A stretch of 64,000 nucleotides of DNA. Origin: Ehretia macrophylla. Taxonomy: Eukaryota > Streptophyta > Magnoliopsida > Boraginales > Ehretiaceae. Within the stretch, counting starts at the first letter, position 1. Each line of letters begins with the position of its first letter. Position numbers and translations under genes: made by a program. Under the pieces are notes generated by a model that was given only the letters and a program-made list of their open reading frames with translations, was not told where the DNA came from and made no database searches. This document shows positions 22,816 through 34,689 of the stretch, one piece after another. The DNA lies in NCBI GenBank assembly GCA_037974665.1, contig CM075772.1, forward strand, positions 35,937,052 through 36,001,051, written 5' to 3'.

Positions 22816-24533
22816 GCGAGGGTTAATGGTCTCAAGGACGGAGTTGAGAGGAGAATGCAATGCAAATAGTCAAGCAAATCATACAATTATCATATAGAGA
22901 CACAAGCAAAGCCATCAATAAATCAAGACAAGCATTAAGGCTATAATCATTCAATCAAAGGATACAATTCACTTTCCATGAGCAACTTTCAATCACGAAT
23001 CCGATGACGACACGCCGGCCCAACCACCTTATAACTTCAGTTTGGAATACCCTAGAAGTATCCAATCAATTCTTCGACCCAAATCTCCCTGGGAGGCAAC
23101 CCAAGCGAGAAAGGGAATAGGACACGGAGCTAGGGCAACCAACACTAGCAACCTGAGGCTACCCAAAGAGGCCTATCACACCGCCCCTGACTTTATGAAT
23201 GCAATACAATATACAATGCAACAATCGAGCAATCGAGCAATAAAGCCACACGTGGGAGAATAACAAAGTAGGTTACTCTCGCACGCAATAGCAACAACTA
23301 ACAACATTTCAATCATAACCAACTTTAACAAGCATAACAAGCAATAATAAGCATTCTACAAGCATAACACTATGAAAACCAACAAAAACACAAAATGACC
23401 CCAACTTTCCAAACGCTACTACTTTCAAACGAGCCGCGAGTTTTGGAAACCGACTTCACCAATCCTCCTAGGTCACCATAAGGCACGTCTAAAGACTCCG
23501 AAATCCTCCTTTACCCCAGAATTCCTGCAAAGCCCCGATTTCCCCGTTTGCTCGTTTGAACTATAGCTATCCTAACCAAACACCCAACCAACTCCATAAC
23601 CACACCAAAAGTGCTTCCATGACCTCCCAAGACAATGCCATCACGGAAAACGAGGAAACGCAAAACTCGACCTAAACAACCCCAACTTGTACCAAGGTAT
23701 TTTTCCTCGTTTTTCCATTACAAAATCCAATTTAACCATACATTTAGGCATTCTAGCATATCTAGCACCTTCCTACATCAACAGAACACAAAACGAAGTA
23801 ACTTTAACAATACGAGGGTTTACTATTCACATTTTACTATTCTATTAACATTTAAAATTACAATCGGTATATTTAACCATAGAAAATGCTAAAAACCTAT
23901 AATTACATGTTCTACAATTGTCAAGGAACATTCTTTAAGCATTAAAACGATTAAAATAACAATCTACGGCTAAAACTCAAAAATTAAAGTTGATACACCA
24001 AACATTCAAATGCGCAAACAAACATGCTTCCCTCACCTTAGACGCTCTTAGACGCTAGGAAAACCACGCTGGATGCCTTGGAAACAACCCCGTGCAAGCT
24101 CACTCGAAGATTTGAAGATGAATTTTTTTTTTCCTCTCTTGAAGTTTCGGCCTGCTCACCTTTTTTTTTAGCTTTGTGTTTTATTTTTTTGTTATTATAA
24201 GCTTATAAAAGATGACAACTAACTCAATTGGTCAAAGCCTTGGTCAAAGCTATCTTAAGTTGGTCAAATAAGCTTATTTCTTGCATTTTAAGGCTAAAAC
24301 AACTATCACAAATCTAATTCCAGTTAATAACAACTAAAAAACTAAAATTAAAACACTAAATACTAGTTTTCACTATTTACTGAGGACTAGAAAACATGCT
24401 CTAACTATCGCTCTCGAAATGCAATGCACTTTGCGATAATAAAGGAATAACAATTAAATTTCAAAGAATTTAAGAGAATATAATTTTCAGAAAAATAACA
24501 AGAAAATTTCACATTCCGAGCTCGGGTATTACA

Positions 24534-24551
24534 CCCTCTCCCCCTTAAAAT
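24534..24551 (-). other. Polypurine tract of element E
   Basis: On the minus strand ATTTTAAGGGGGAGAGGG lies directly before the 3' LTR start TGTAATACCCG. Confidence 0.75.
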
Positions 24552-24842
24552 AATTGCGTCCACGCAATTCTTACCTGGTCGACAAACAACTCCGGATACT
24601 AACTCCGAACTTGGTCCTCTCTTTCCCAAGTCGCTTCCTCAAACCCATGATGATTCCACAAAACCTTTATTAATGGAATACTCTTCCTGCGAAGTTCCTG
24701 AACTTTCCGATCCACAATTCGAATCGGTTTCTCCTCATAAGTTAACTTTTCCTCAATCTGCAAAGGCTCTGGTTCAAGTACATGTGAAGGATCTGGATGG
24801 TATTTCCTTAACATTGACACGTGGAACACATCGTGTAGTCTC
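24534..24842 (-). pseudogene. pol: Element E pol, C-terminal piece: integrase end and chromodomain-like tail
   Basis: It continues the integrase C-terminal region after element B: HDVFHVSMLRKYHPDPSHVL, then VQELRRKSIPLIKVLWNHHG and FEEATWERE. The last part is the compact chromodomain-like tail of Tekay-type elements, which is known in the family to target chromatin. A TAG stop follows QVRS, before the expected YPELF motif, which is still visible in frame. The PPT (minus strand ATTTTAAGGGGGAGAGGG) lies at about 24,534-24,551, directly before the LTR. B inserted right after the SRL residues, duplicating GTCTC. Confidence 0.8.
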
Positions 24843-27789
24843 TGTGACACCCCGATCCCTCTTGAGACCGGGAGTTCTATCAATAGATCTAATCACAACC
24901 CAAATCCAAACTCGGGCATAATTTTAGGGAAAAACGGATGGAGTCTCCCCTATTTCTAGGAAAAAACAATAAACCTGCGACGGCATACAAGAGGACCAAT
25001 ACCATGTCCAAACATTAAACTACCTCAAGGCCATCCGAGCCTCGGTTCTCAACAATTAAACTCAGCAAGTATACTTACATTTCTAATTAAAAAAAAAACT
25101 AACCTATCTCTATTCATTCTTGACAAGTACATTCAACTAGACAATTAAACCATACAAAGCTACTGCATAAAATAAATTATCATGCCATTCTAATTCTTTT
25201 CCTTTGGTCATTACAAACATGCATTGAAGTTAAGCTATGCTAACTGATTACATAAACTAGTTTATCAATTTTCCTCAACTACTTAGCTAGATTTAAATTA
25301 TATTTCTTTTAACAATAAATACATACAACATATGAAAGCATATATCTTTACAACTTCGACACTTAAGCCACATAGGCACGCAAGACAACTCTTCAGCACG
25401 AACTTTAACGAAATCACGAACTTTCCAGCTAACATGACATTTCCTGAAATGTGGTGGTGAGGAGTGAGTATACACAACACGTATACTCAGTGAGGGCGAG
25501 ACAGATATCGAATTGGAGAGAAAGAAAGTCGTGCAATTTAAATAAGACAGTTAAGCAATATAACTGATAAATAAGCAATCAAGACAAACAATCAATACAA
25601 TAAGCAATTACTGAAAGTATTAACACAACCATTCAAAGCTATACCACACTCTGAAGGCTATAGTTCACTCATACGAGCAATGTACCATTTCACGAGCGAT
25701 ATATCAATCTTGAGCTTGATGTTGACAACGATGACAATAAGCGCGCATCCACCTTATAACACCAGTTTGGAATACCCCGGAAGTATCCATCAATTCTACG
25801 ACCCAAATCTCATTGGGAGGCAACCCAAGCGAGAAAAGGAATAGCTACGGAGCTAGAGCAACCCACACTGGCAACCCGAGGCTACCCAGAGAGGCCCATC
25901 ACTCACGCGTTGACACTATGCAATGCAAGACACGATACAAGGCGATAAATGAGCGATAGCACAACAATACAGAATATAGGAGATAAACGAGATATCAAGC
26001 ATTATCAACAATTGTTAAACATTTCAATCAATAATCAACTCTAACAAGCGTAATAAGCATTAACAAACATTTACAATCAAACAAGTAACAAGAACAACAC
26101 CAACTAACATTATCAAGCAATAACAAGTATACTATAGGCAACATAAGCATTCTATAGGCAACATAAGCATTCTATAAGTAATATAAGCATTCTATAAGCA
26201 ATATTCTATGAAAACACACAAAATCATGAAAATGACCCAAACTTACCAAACTCTACTACTTTCAAACGAGCCACAAGTTTTGGAAACTGATTTCACCAAT
26301 CCTCCTAGGTCACTATAAGGCACGTCTAAAGACCCCGAAACCCTACTTAACCATGGAATTCACGCAATGTCCCGATTTCCCCCTTTGCTCGTTTGAACTA
26401 CAACTATACTAACAAAATACCCAACCAACGCCATAATCGACCAAAAGTGCTTCTATGGCCTCCCGAAACAATGTCATCACGCAAAACGAGAAAACGCTAA
26501 ACTCGACCTAAACGACCCTGACTTTCACCAAGGCCTTTTTCTCATTTTTTCCATTACGCAACCTAAACAAATCATGCATTTAGGCATTCTAGCATACCTA
26601 GCACCTTTTCACATCAACAGACAGCATAACAATGCAACTTTATCATTTACTATTCATAAAATACTATTCAACTAACAATTTATATTTCAATTTCAATATT
26701 CAACCGCAGAAAATGTTAAAAAGCTATAAATACGTGTTCTACGATTGCTAGGGAACATACTTTAAGCAATGAAACAGACAAAATAAAAACCTACGGTTAT
26801 ATCAAAAAAATTAAAGTTTATGTTCAACATTTTCAAATGCGCAAATAAACATGAAACCCTCACCTTAGACGCTCCTAGACACTAGGAAAACCTCATAGGA
26901 TGCCTCGGAAACCACCCCGTGCAAGCTCACGCGAAGAATCGAAGATTTGAAGTTGAATTTTTCTATTCTTCTTCTCCCTCATTTTCGGCCCTGCTTGTTT
27001 TCTGTTCAACTCTGTTTTTTTTTTTGGGTGCTATTTTAGGCTTTAAAAAGAGGCACAAGGTCAAAATGGTCAAGCCCCTTGGTCAAACCACTTAAAAATT
27101 GGTCAAACTAGCCTATTTCATGCATTTTAAAGCTAAAACAACTAATGAAATGTTAATTCTAGCTAACAATAATTAAAAAATATAATTTAAGACACCCAAC
27201 ACTAGTTTTCACTATTTGTTGAGGACTAGGAACCGCTCTCTAACTATCGCTCTCGATATGCTATGCACTTTGCGTCAACAAAGAAGTGACAATTAAATCT
27301 CAAAGAATCTAAGAAATATATCATTTTTGGAAAGGATCATAGTTTAAAATTTACTCCAGCTCGGAGCTACCTTTCATTTAATTGAAAACCGAGTGATTTT
27401 AATGCAAGACAACGAAAACCGATTATTAAAATAATCAAAGCAATCAAGGTAATCAATATTCATTTAAAATAATTAATTTAACTAGTTCCATAATATTTTA
27501 AAGAATTATGAAGTTAATATTAAGCTACAAATGAAAGTTAATATAAACACATAGTCAAATACAATTAAACACTAACATTTAAGATAACATTTAATTAATC
27601 ACAACAAAACAATTTCAATTACTATAATCATAAAAAATAGTTAACAATCTTTTAATTATCCAATAAACAACTACTAAATGCTACCAAGAGAAATATTAAA
27701 ATAGTGCAAATTGGTTGATTTAACTAATTAAACATTTAATCAAATGCAGTCAAGTGCTATTAAATGCATGCCGGGTTCGGGTTATCACT
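24843..27789 (-). repeat. Element B left LTR (3' LTR, 2.95 kb)
   Basis: It starts TGTGACACCCCGATCCC and ends GGGTTCGGGTTATCAC, with the final A changed to T. It has about four 20-bp tandem units at 26,131-26,210, a stem-loop at about 25,464-25,488 and the cross-family block at about 25,740-25,905. Confidence 0.85.
26131..26210 (-). repeat. 20-bp minisatellite inside the B left LTR
   Basis: The unit TCTATAGGCAACATAAGCAT is repeated about four times with small changes. The right LTR (30,876-30,936) has about three units. D carries a shorter version at 5,880-5,945 in the opposite orientation. Confidence 0.7.
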
Positions 27790-27806
27790 TCCTTCCCCCC
27801 TTAAAA
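27790..27806 (-). other. Polypurine tract of element B
   Basis: On the minus strand it reads TTTTAAGGGGGGAAGGA next to the 3' LTR. Confidence 0.8.
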
Positions 27807-29587
27807 CAATTGCATCCTCGCAATTCTTCTTCCAATAGAACTCAGCATCATCTGAAATCCAATTTTGACTAATCTTCATTAGCTACTAAACAAGTATTTC
27901 ATCAAGATGACCAATAGGAAAGTTCAAGTAGAAATGCCAAGTAGTAACGCCAAATAAAGGGTCAAATATAGATACCGTACAAGAATCCCGTTGACACGAA
28001 TACCAAAGAAAAATAAATTCCAACCAGAAACACCGAGATAATACCAATAAAGGCTAAAGCAAAGATACTGTAGATGAAATCACATCACATATTAGTGATA
28101 AGAGGAATACCGAATGAATACCCCATACACGAATCTCCAGTAGAAGTTCAACTATTACTGCTCGAGAATTCCCAAGCAAGGAGCCAAATAGAGGCTTAAA
28201 CAAAGGTTCCATCCAGAGGTCCAAAGAAATACCCCGCTGGTCATGAATTTCATAGAAAAAAAAATGCCCTATTAAGAGTGCTGAAGAAAATACTAAGAAC
28301 CCAATCAAATATATTTCAAAGCTCCAAAGAAGCCTTCCAAATAATAACCCCATGGAACAACCAATTAGATTCCGAGTTTTGCTATCAAATGCTGAGATGA
28401 AAGTCAAAGGAAATAGAAGAGAAGATATAAAGAGCACAATAACACAACCAAGTTGAAAAACAAACATAGTTTCCCAGATGGACGAAACTCCAAGGATAAA
28501 CACCAAACTGGTGAACAATATACCGAAACCAAACTCTGAGGCCTCTTCACTATTTGCCAAGTGAGAACTTCATACAATCTTGCCAATAAGGAAAATACCA
28601 ATAGGATGCCCAATAAGAATTTCAAAGAATACCCTAAGTAGTATTATACAATAAGTCTGATAGGAACTCCAAATACCAAACCTACTGAGCAACACTGAAG
28701 AAGATATCCGAAACAATGCTCCAATAAGAAAGTAACCAAGTTTGCCCAATAAGTAAATACTAAATAATTGCCCAATAAGATACCCGAGACACATATACCC
28801 TAGATAATACTGTGCAGTAAGGCCGATTGAAATCCCAGTAGCTAAATCCACCAAGAAATACCAACATAAGTCTCCAATGAATACCCATTAAGAAAACCAA
28901 AGAACGTTCTAAAGAATAACCAAATAAAACCCCAACAGAAAGCTACTCTTTCACAACTGTGAAGCACAGAGGAGGACCTTAGAGATTCGCCAATAACCGA
29001 GCTCCAAAAGCAAACACCAATTCCTAAATAAAGGCTAGTCAAATGCCATTCTTTTCCTGCCAATCCATACACCTTGAAAAGCCAGCGGTGAACCACTTTC
29101 TCCAGGGGAGGAAAAGGACTTACTTACCATTTCCATAGGACATGTATGAATGCCAATGTATCACAGTTATACATATGCCTTAAGCTATTATGCAAACAAG
29201 TTTACAAAATAGTTTATTCAACAAAGTCACTCAATCATGACAATCAAGTCAAGCACAACATAATCAATTCAAATCACAGCATGGCTAATTCAAGACATTC
29301 TATACACACATTACAAGTAATACTTCAAGCAAATAACAATTCACGAGGTCAATTCAATTCACGATGCCAATTCAATAAGTCAATTCGATAGACAACTAGA
29401 CATTTCACCTTTCTTGAGAAACATTTAACACATAACACAGAACTATATCACATAGGTGCATACATTCAAGTCAAGACACACAATCTCACATACAAGCATA
29501 CACTTTCAAGACACACCTAACAAACACACATTCAAGGATCACTACCCACCAGACCGAGGACCCTGTCCTGGCTTATGATCTAGACAA

Positions 29588-29599
29588 GCTCTGATACCA
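29588..29599 (-). other. Primer-binding site of element B (initiator tRNA-Met)
   Basis: On the minus strand TGGTATCAGAGC lies 2 nt from the right LTR start at 29,602. Confidence 0.9.
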
Positions 29600-29601
29600 C
29601 A

Positions 29602-32529
29602 TGTAACACCCCGATCCCTCTCGAGACCGGGAGTTCTATAAATCAATCTAATCACAACCCAAATCCAAACCCGGGCATAATTTTAGGGAAAAACGGACGG
29701 AGTCTCCCCTGTTTCTAGGCAAAAACAATAAACCTGCGACGGCATACAAGAGGACCAATACCATGTCCAAACATTCAACTACCTCAAGGCCATCCGAGCC
29801 TCGGTTCTCAACAATTAAACTCAGCAAGTATACATACATTTCTAATTAAAAAAACTAACCTATCTCTGTTCATTCTTGACAAGTACATTCAACTAGACAA
29901 TTAAACCATACAAAGCTACTGCATCAAATAAATTATCATGCCATTCTAATTCTTTTCCTTTGGTCATTACAAACATCCATTGAAGTTAAGCTATGCTATC
30001 TGATTACATAAACTAGCTTATCAATTTACCTCAACTACTTAGCTAGATTTAAATTACATTTCTTTTAACAATAAATACATACAACTTATGAAAGCATATA
30101 TCTTTACAACTTCGACACTTAAGCCACATAGGCACGCAAGACAACTCTTCAGCACGAACTTTCACGAAATCACAAACTTTCCAGCTAACATGACATTTCC
30201 TGAAATGTGGTGGTGAGGAGTAAGTATACACAACACGTATACTCAGTGAGGGCGAGACAGATATCGAATTGGAGAGAAAGAAGATCGTGCAATGCAATTA
30301 AGGCAGTTAAGCAATATAACTGATAAATAAGCAATTAAGACAAACAATCAATACAATAAGCAATTATTGAAAGCATTAACACAGCCATTCAAAACTATAC
30401 CATACTCTGAAGGCTATGGTTCACTCATACGAGCAATGTACCATTTCACGAGCGATACATCAATCTTGAGCTTTATGTTGACAACGATGACAATAAGCGC
30501 GCATCCATCTTATAACACCAGTTTGGAATACCCCGGAAGTATCCATCAGTTCTATGACCCAAATCTCCCTGGGAGGCAACCTAAGCGAGAAAAGGGAATA
30601 GCTACGGAGCTAGAGCAACCAACACTGGCAACCCGAGGCTACCCAGAGAGGCCCATCACTCATGCGCTGACACTATGCAATGCAAGACTCGATACAAGGC
30701 GATAGCACAACAATACAGAATATAGGAGATAAACGAGATATCAAGCATTATCAACAATTGTTAAACATTTCAATCAATAATCAACTCTAACAAGCGTAAT
30801 AAGCATTAACAAGCATTTAAAATCAAACAAGTAACAAGAACAACACCAACTAACATTATCAAGCAATAACAAGTATTCTATAGGCATTATAAGCATTCTA
30901 TAGGCAACATAAGCATTCTATAAGCAATATTCTATGAAAACACACAAAATCATGAAAATGACCCCAACTTACCAAACTCCACTACTTTCAAACGAGCCAT
31001 GAGTTTTGGAAACCGACGTCACCAATCCTCCTAGGTCATTATAGGGCACGTCTAAAGACCTCGAAACCGTACTTAACCCTGGAATTCACGCAATGTCCTG
31101 ATTTCCTCCTTTGCTCGTTTGAACTACAACTATACTAACGAAACACCCAACCAACACCATAATTACACCAAAAGTGCTTTTATGGCCTCCCAAAACAATA
31201 CCATCACGCAAAATGAGAAAACGCTAAACTCAACCTAAACGACCCCGACTTTCACCAAGGCCTTTTTCTCATTTTTTCCATTACGTAACCTAAACAAATC
31301 ATGCATTTAGGAATTCTAGCATACCTAGCACCTTTACACATCAACAGACAAAATAACAACGCAACTTTATCATTTCAAGGGTTTACTATTCATAAAATAC
31401 TATTCAACTAACAATTTATATTTCAATTTCAATATTGAACCGCAGAAAATGTTAAAAAGCTATAAGTACATGTTCTACGGTTGCTAGGGAACATACTTTT
31501 TAAGCAATGAAACGGATAAAATAACAACCTACGGTTAAATCACAAAAATTAAAGTTTATGTTCAACATTTTCAAATGCGCAAATAATGATGAAACCCTCA
31601 CCTTAGACGCTCCTAGACGCAAGGAAATCCTCCAAGGATGCCTCAGAAACCACCCCGTGCAAGCTCACACGAAGATTTGGTGATTTGAAGTTGAATTTTT
31701 CTTTTTTTTCTTCTCCCTCATTTTCGGCCCTTGCTGGTTTCTATTCAGCTCTGTTTTTTTTTTGGGTGCTATTTTAGGCTTTAAAAAGAGGGCACAAGGT
31801 CAAAATGGTCAAGCCCCCTTGGTCAAACCACTTAAAAATTGGTCAAACTAGCCAATTTCATGCATTTTAAAGCTAAAACAACTAATGAAATGTTAATTCT
31901 AGCTAACAACAATTAAAATATATAATTTAAGACACCAAACACTAGTTTTCACTATTCGTTGAGGACTAGGAACCGCTCTCTAACTTTCACTCTCGATATG
32001 CTATGCACTTTACATCAACAAAGAAGTGACAATTAAATCTCAAAGAATCTAAGAAATATATCATTTTTGGAAAGCATCATAGTTTAAAATTTACTCCGGC
32101 TCGGAGCTACTTTTCATTTAATTGAAAACTGAGTGATTTTAATGCAAGACAACCAAAACCGATTATTACAATAATCAAAGCAATCAAGGTAATCGATATT
32201 CATTTAAAATAATTAATTTAACTAGTTCCAGAATATTTTAAAGAATTATGAAGTTAATATTAAGTTACAAATGAAAGTTAATATAAACACATAGTCAAAT
32301 ACAATTAAACACTAACATTTAAGATAACACTTAATTAATCACAAGAAAAGAATTTCAATTACTATAATCATTAGAAATAGGTAATAATCTTTTAACTATT
32401 CAATATATAACTACTAAATTCTTCCAAGAGAAATATTAAAATAGTGCAAATTGGTTGATTTAACTAATTAAACATTTAATCAAATGCAGTCAAGTGCTAT
32501 TAAATGCATGCCGGGTTCGGGTTATCACA
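29602..32529 (-). repeat. Element B right LTR (5' LTR, 2.93 kb)
   Basis: It starts TGTAACACCCCGATCCC and ends GGGTTCGGGTTATCACA. It aligns along its whole length with the left LTR. Internal features are the same, with one 20-bp unit fewer at 30,876-30,936. Confidence 0.9.
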
Positions 32530-34689
32530 GTCTCGACAAGTTTGGAGGTAAAGCTAATCGATAAGCTAAAGGACCCACCTTCTCGGTGATCTCAAATAGA
32601 CCTACAAACCTGGGACTAAGTTTCCCGCTTTTACCATGTCGAATCAATCCATTTCGAGGAGAAATCTTAAGAAACACCCAGTCTCCCAAAGCAAACTCAA
32701 GATCCCGACGGTGCTTATCCGTATAACTCTTCTGACGACCCTGAGCTGTAAGCATACGTTGATGAATAAGGTGAACATTATCCACCATCTTAATCATCTC
32801 AGGTAACACAGTCGGATCAACTGTTTGCATCTCTCCAACCTTTTCCCAATACAATGGGGATCTGCATTTACGACCGTACAACGCCTCGTAGGGAGCCATA
32901 CCTATAGTAGATTGATAACTATTATTCTAGGCGAACTCCGCTAAAGGCAAAAACTTCTCCAAATTCTTCCCAAAGTCTAACACACATGCTCAAAGCATGT
33001 CTTCCAAGATCCTGATAGTTCTCTCAGACTGGCCATTAGTTTGTGGATGGTATGCAGTACTAAAGCTCAATTTAGTTCCTATGGCCTCTAGCAACTTCTG
33101 CCAAAAACGAGATCTAAATCTGGGATCTCTATATGACACTATACTCTGTGGCATACCATGAAGTTTCACAATATTAGCAACATAGAGCTCAGCTAGTTTA
33201 TCAAGGCTATTCTGTTTGTTCACGTGAATAAAATGTGAAACCTTAGTCAATCGGTCCACAACAACCCACACAGAATCACATCCTCTTGGAGATCTATGAA
33301 GATCAGTCACAAGGTCTATTGTTATATGCACCCACTTCTATTGCGGAATCGACAACGGTTGCAGAAGCCCGGTTGGCCTCTGATGCTCAACTTTAACCCT
33401 CTGACAAGTTAAACACGTAGATACATACCCAGCAATCTCCCTCTTCATATTGGTCCACCAGAAGTGTTGTTTCAAATCTTTATACATTTTAGTACTGCCC
33501 GGGTGAATCGTATATCTTGAATTATGTGCCTCGGACAGAATCTCATTCTTCAAAGTCGGATCACCAGGAACACACACTCTATCCCCGAATCTGAAGATAC
33601 CATCTGCATATAATTTAAACTCCAACTCTCCCCCTTTTGCTTTTTCTTGGATTTTCAAGATGTGAGGATCAGTCTTCTGAGCCTCCCTGATTTGTGTTAG
33701 CAATCCCGACTGAATTTGTAAGCAAGCAAATCGAATCCCTACTTCAGTAGCTTCTGGCTTCCATGAACAAATTTTCTCCAAAGTATCTCAATCCTTGATA
33801 ATTAAACTTGCAACAGTAGCCTTTCGGCTCAAAGTATCCGCAACAACATTTGCCTTACCTGGCACGTAGTTTATAGAACAATTGTAGCCACCTAAAAGCT
33901 CTAGCCATCTTTGCTGCCTCATATTCAAATCTTTTTGTGAAAATAAATATCTGAGACTCTCGTGGTCAGTAAAAATTTCAAATCTGCTACCCCACAAGTA
34001 ATGATGACACTTCTTCCAAGCAAACACAACTGCAGCTAACTCAAGATGATGTGTAGGGTAATTGACTTCATATGGTTTCAACTTCCTAGAAGCATAGGCA
34101 ATCACCTTACCATTCTGCATTAAAACACATCCCAAACCTTCTTTAGATGCATCGCTGTAGACAACAAAGTTTTCTGCACCCTCAGGTAAAGCTAGTATAG
34201 GAGCTGTAGTTAGTCTCTTCTTCAGTTCATGGAAACTGGATTCACATTTAGCATCCCAGTTGTAAGTAACTTTCTTTCGAGTCAACTGGCTTAAAGGTCT
34301 AGAAATTTTGGAAAAGTCTTTAACAAACCTCCGATAGTAACTTGCCAACCCCAGAAAACTCTGAATCTCTGACACCGTTTCAGGTCTCTTCCAAGAAGAA
34401 ACAACTTCAATCTTAGCTGGGTCTACTAAAATTCCTTGATGTGAAATGAAATGGCCTAGAAAAGATATTTGATTCAACCAGAATTCGCACTTGCTGAATT
34501 TAGCAAAAAGCTTGTTTTCTTGCAAATTCTGTAGCACAATCTTCAAATGTTGTTCATGTTCAGTCTCATTCTTAGAGTACACTAAATTGTCGTCAATAAA
34601 GATTACAACAAACTGATCAAGATAAGGTCGAAATACCCTATGCATTAAGTCCATGAATGCGGTTGGCGCATTCGTCAACCCAAACGGTA
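32530..34689 (-). pseudogene. pol: Element E pol, middle piece: RT second half, RNase H, integrase
   Basis: Minus-strand order is: RT palm with [14 protein letters not shown] and the catalytic FVVIFIDD; RNase H with [14 protein letters not shown] and [14 protein letters not shown]; the integrase HHCC zinc finger (HNSRYTIHPGS to CLTCQ); the integrase core with D (HITIDLVTD), D (SYRDPRF) and E (GQSERT); and the integrase C-terminal domain (GDWVFLKISPR, SPRFVGLFEI). All pieces share one frame, broken by stops at 33,788-33,790 (probably TGG to TGA), 33,338-33,340 (TGG to TAG), 32,990-32,992 (TGA) and one more near 32,925. Upstream RT continues at 37,329 beyond solo LTR G; downstream it continues at 24,842 beyond B. 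Confidence 0.9.

Larger units (their letters stand above)
22251..24533 (-). repeat. Element E left LTR (3' LTR, 2.28 kb)
   Basis: It starts TGTTACGCCCCGACCC and ends GAGCTCGGGTATTACA. It contains the cross-family block at about 23,040-23,200, a 7-bp stem-loop at 22,796-22,815 and a short acidic frame at 22,706-22,773 (both minus-strand sense). It carries 70 bp at its left edge that the right LTR lacks. Confidence 0.9.
27790..29601 (-). other. Element B interior: non-coding, with a 168-codon hydrophobic frame
   Basis: This 1.8 kb stretch is homologous to the interiors of A and D. On the minus strand 28,054-28,560 is open for 168 codons and would give a very hydrophobic peptide (runs such as LLFGRLLWSFEIYLIGFLVF) with several membrane-like segments. 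The homologous stretch in D is broken by indels not in multiples of three, and the hydrophobicity follows from the TTGG/ATTC/TTT word content, so I treat it as a chance frame. A leader of CA-rich repeats adjoins the PBS. Confidence 0.6.
24843..32529 (-). mobile_element. Element B: non-autonomous LTR retrotransposon nested in E integrase
   Basis: Ends are TGTGACACCCC and GGGTTATCACA, flanked by a perfect GTCTC duplication (24,838-24,842 and 32,530-32,534). LTRs are 24,843-27,789 and 29,602-32,529. The PPT is on the left and the PBS on the right, so it reads on the minus strand, like its host E. The interior of 1.8 kb lacks gag and pol. It is in the same family as A, D, F and G. The LTRs are close to each other but differ by a 20-bp repeat unit and scattered substitutions. 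Confidence 0.9.

Noticed and set aside
25293..25480. Overlapping 60-codon minus-strand frames in the B LTR as genes
   Set aside because: They are two phases over the same stem-loop and CAG region of the LTR. Other copies of the family stop early in both phases.
28054..28560. 168-codon hydrophobic frame (minus strand) as a membrane protein gene in element B
   Set aside because: The homologous sequence in D is frame-shifted by single-base indels, and the hydrophobicity follows from repeated TTGG/ATTC/TTT words in any frame.
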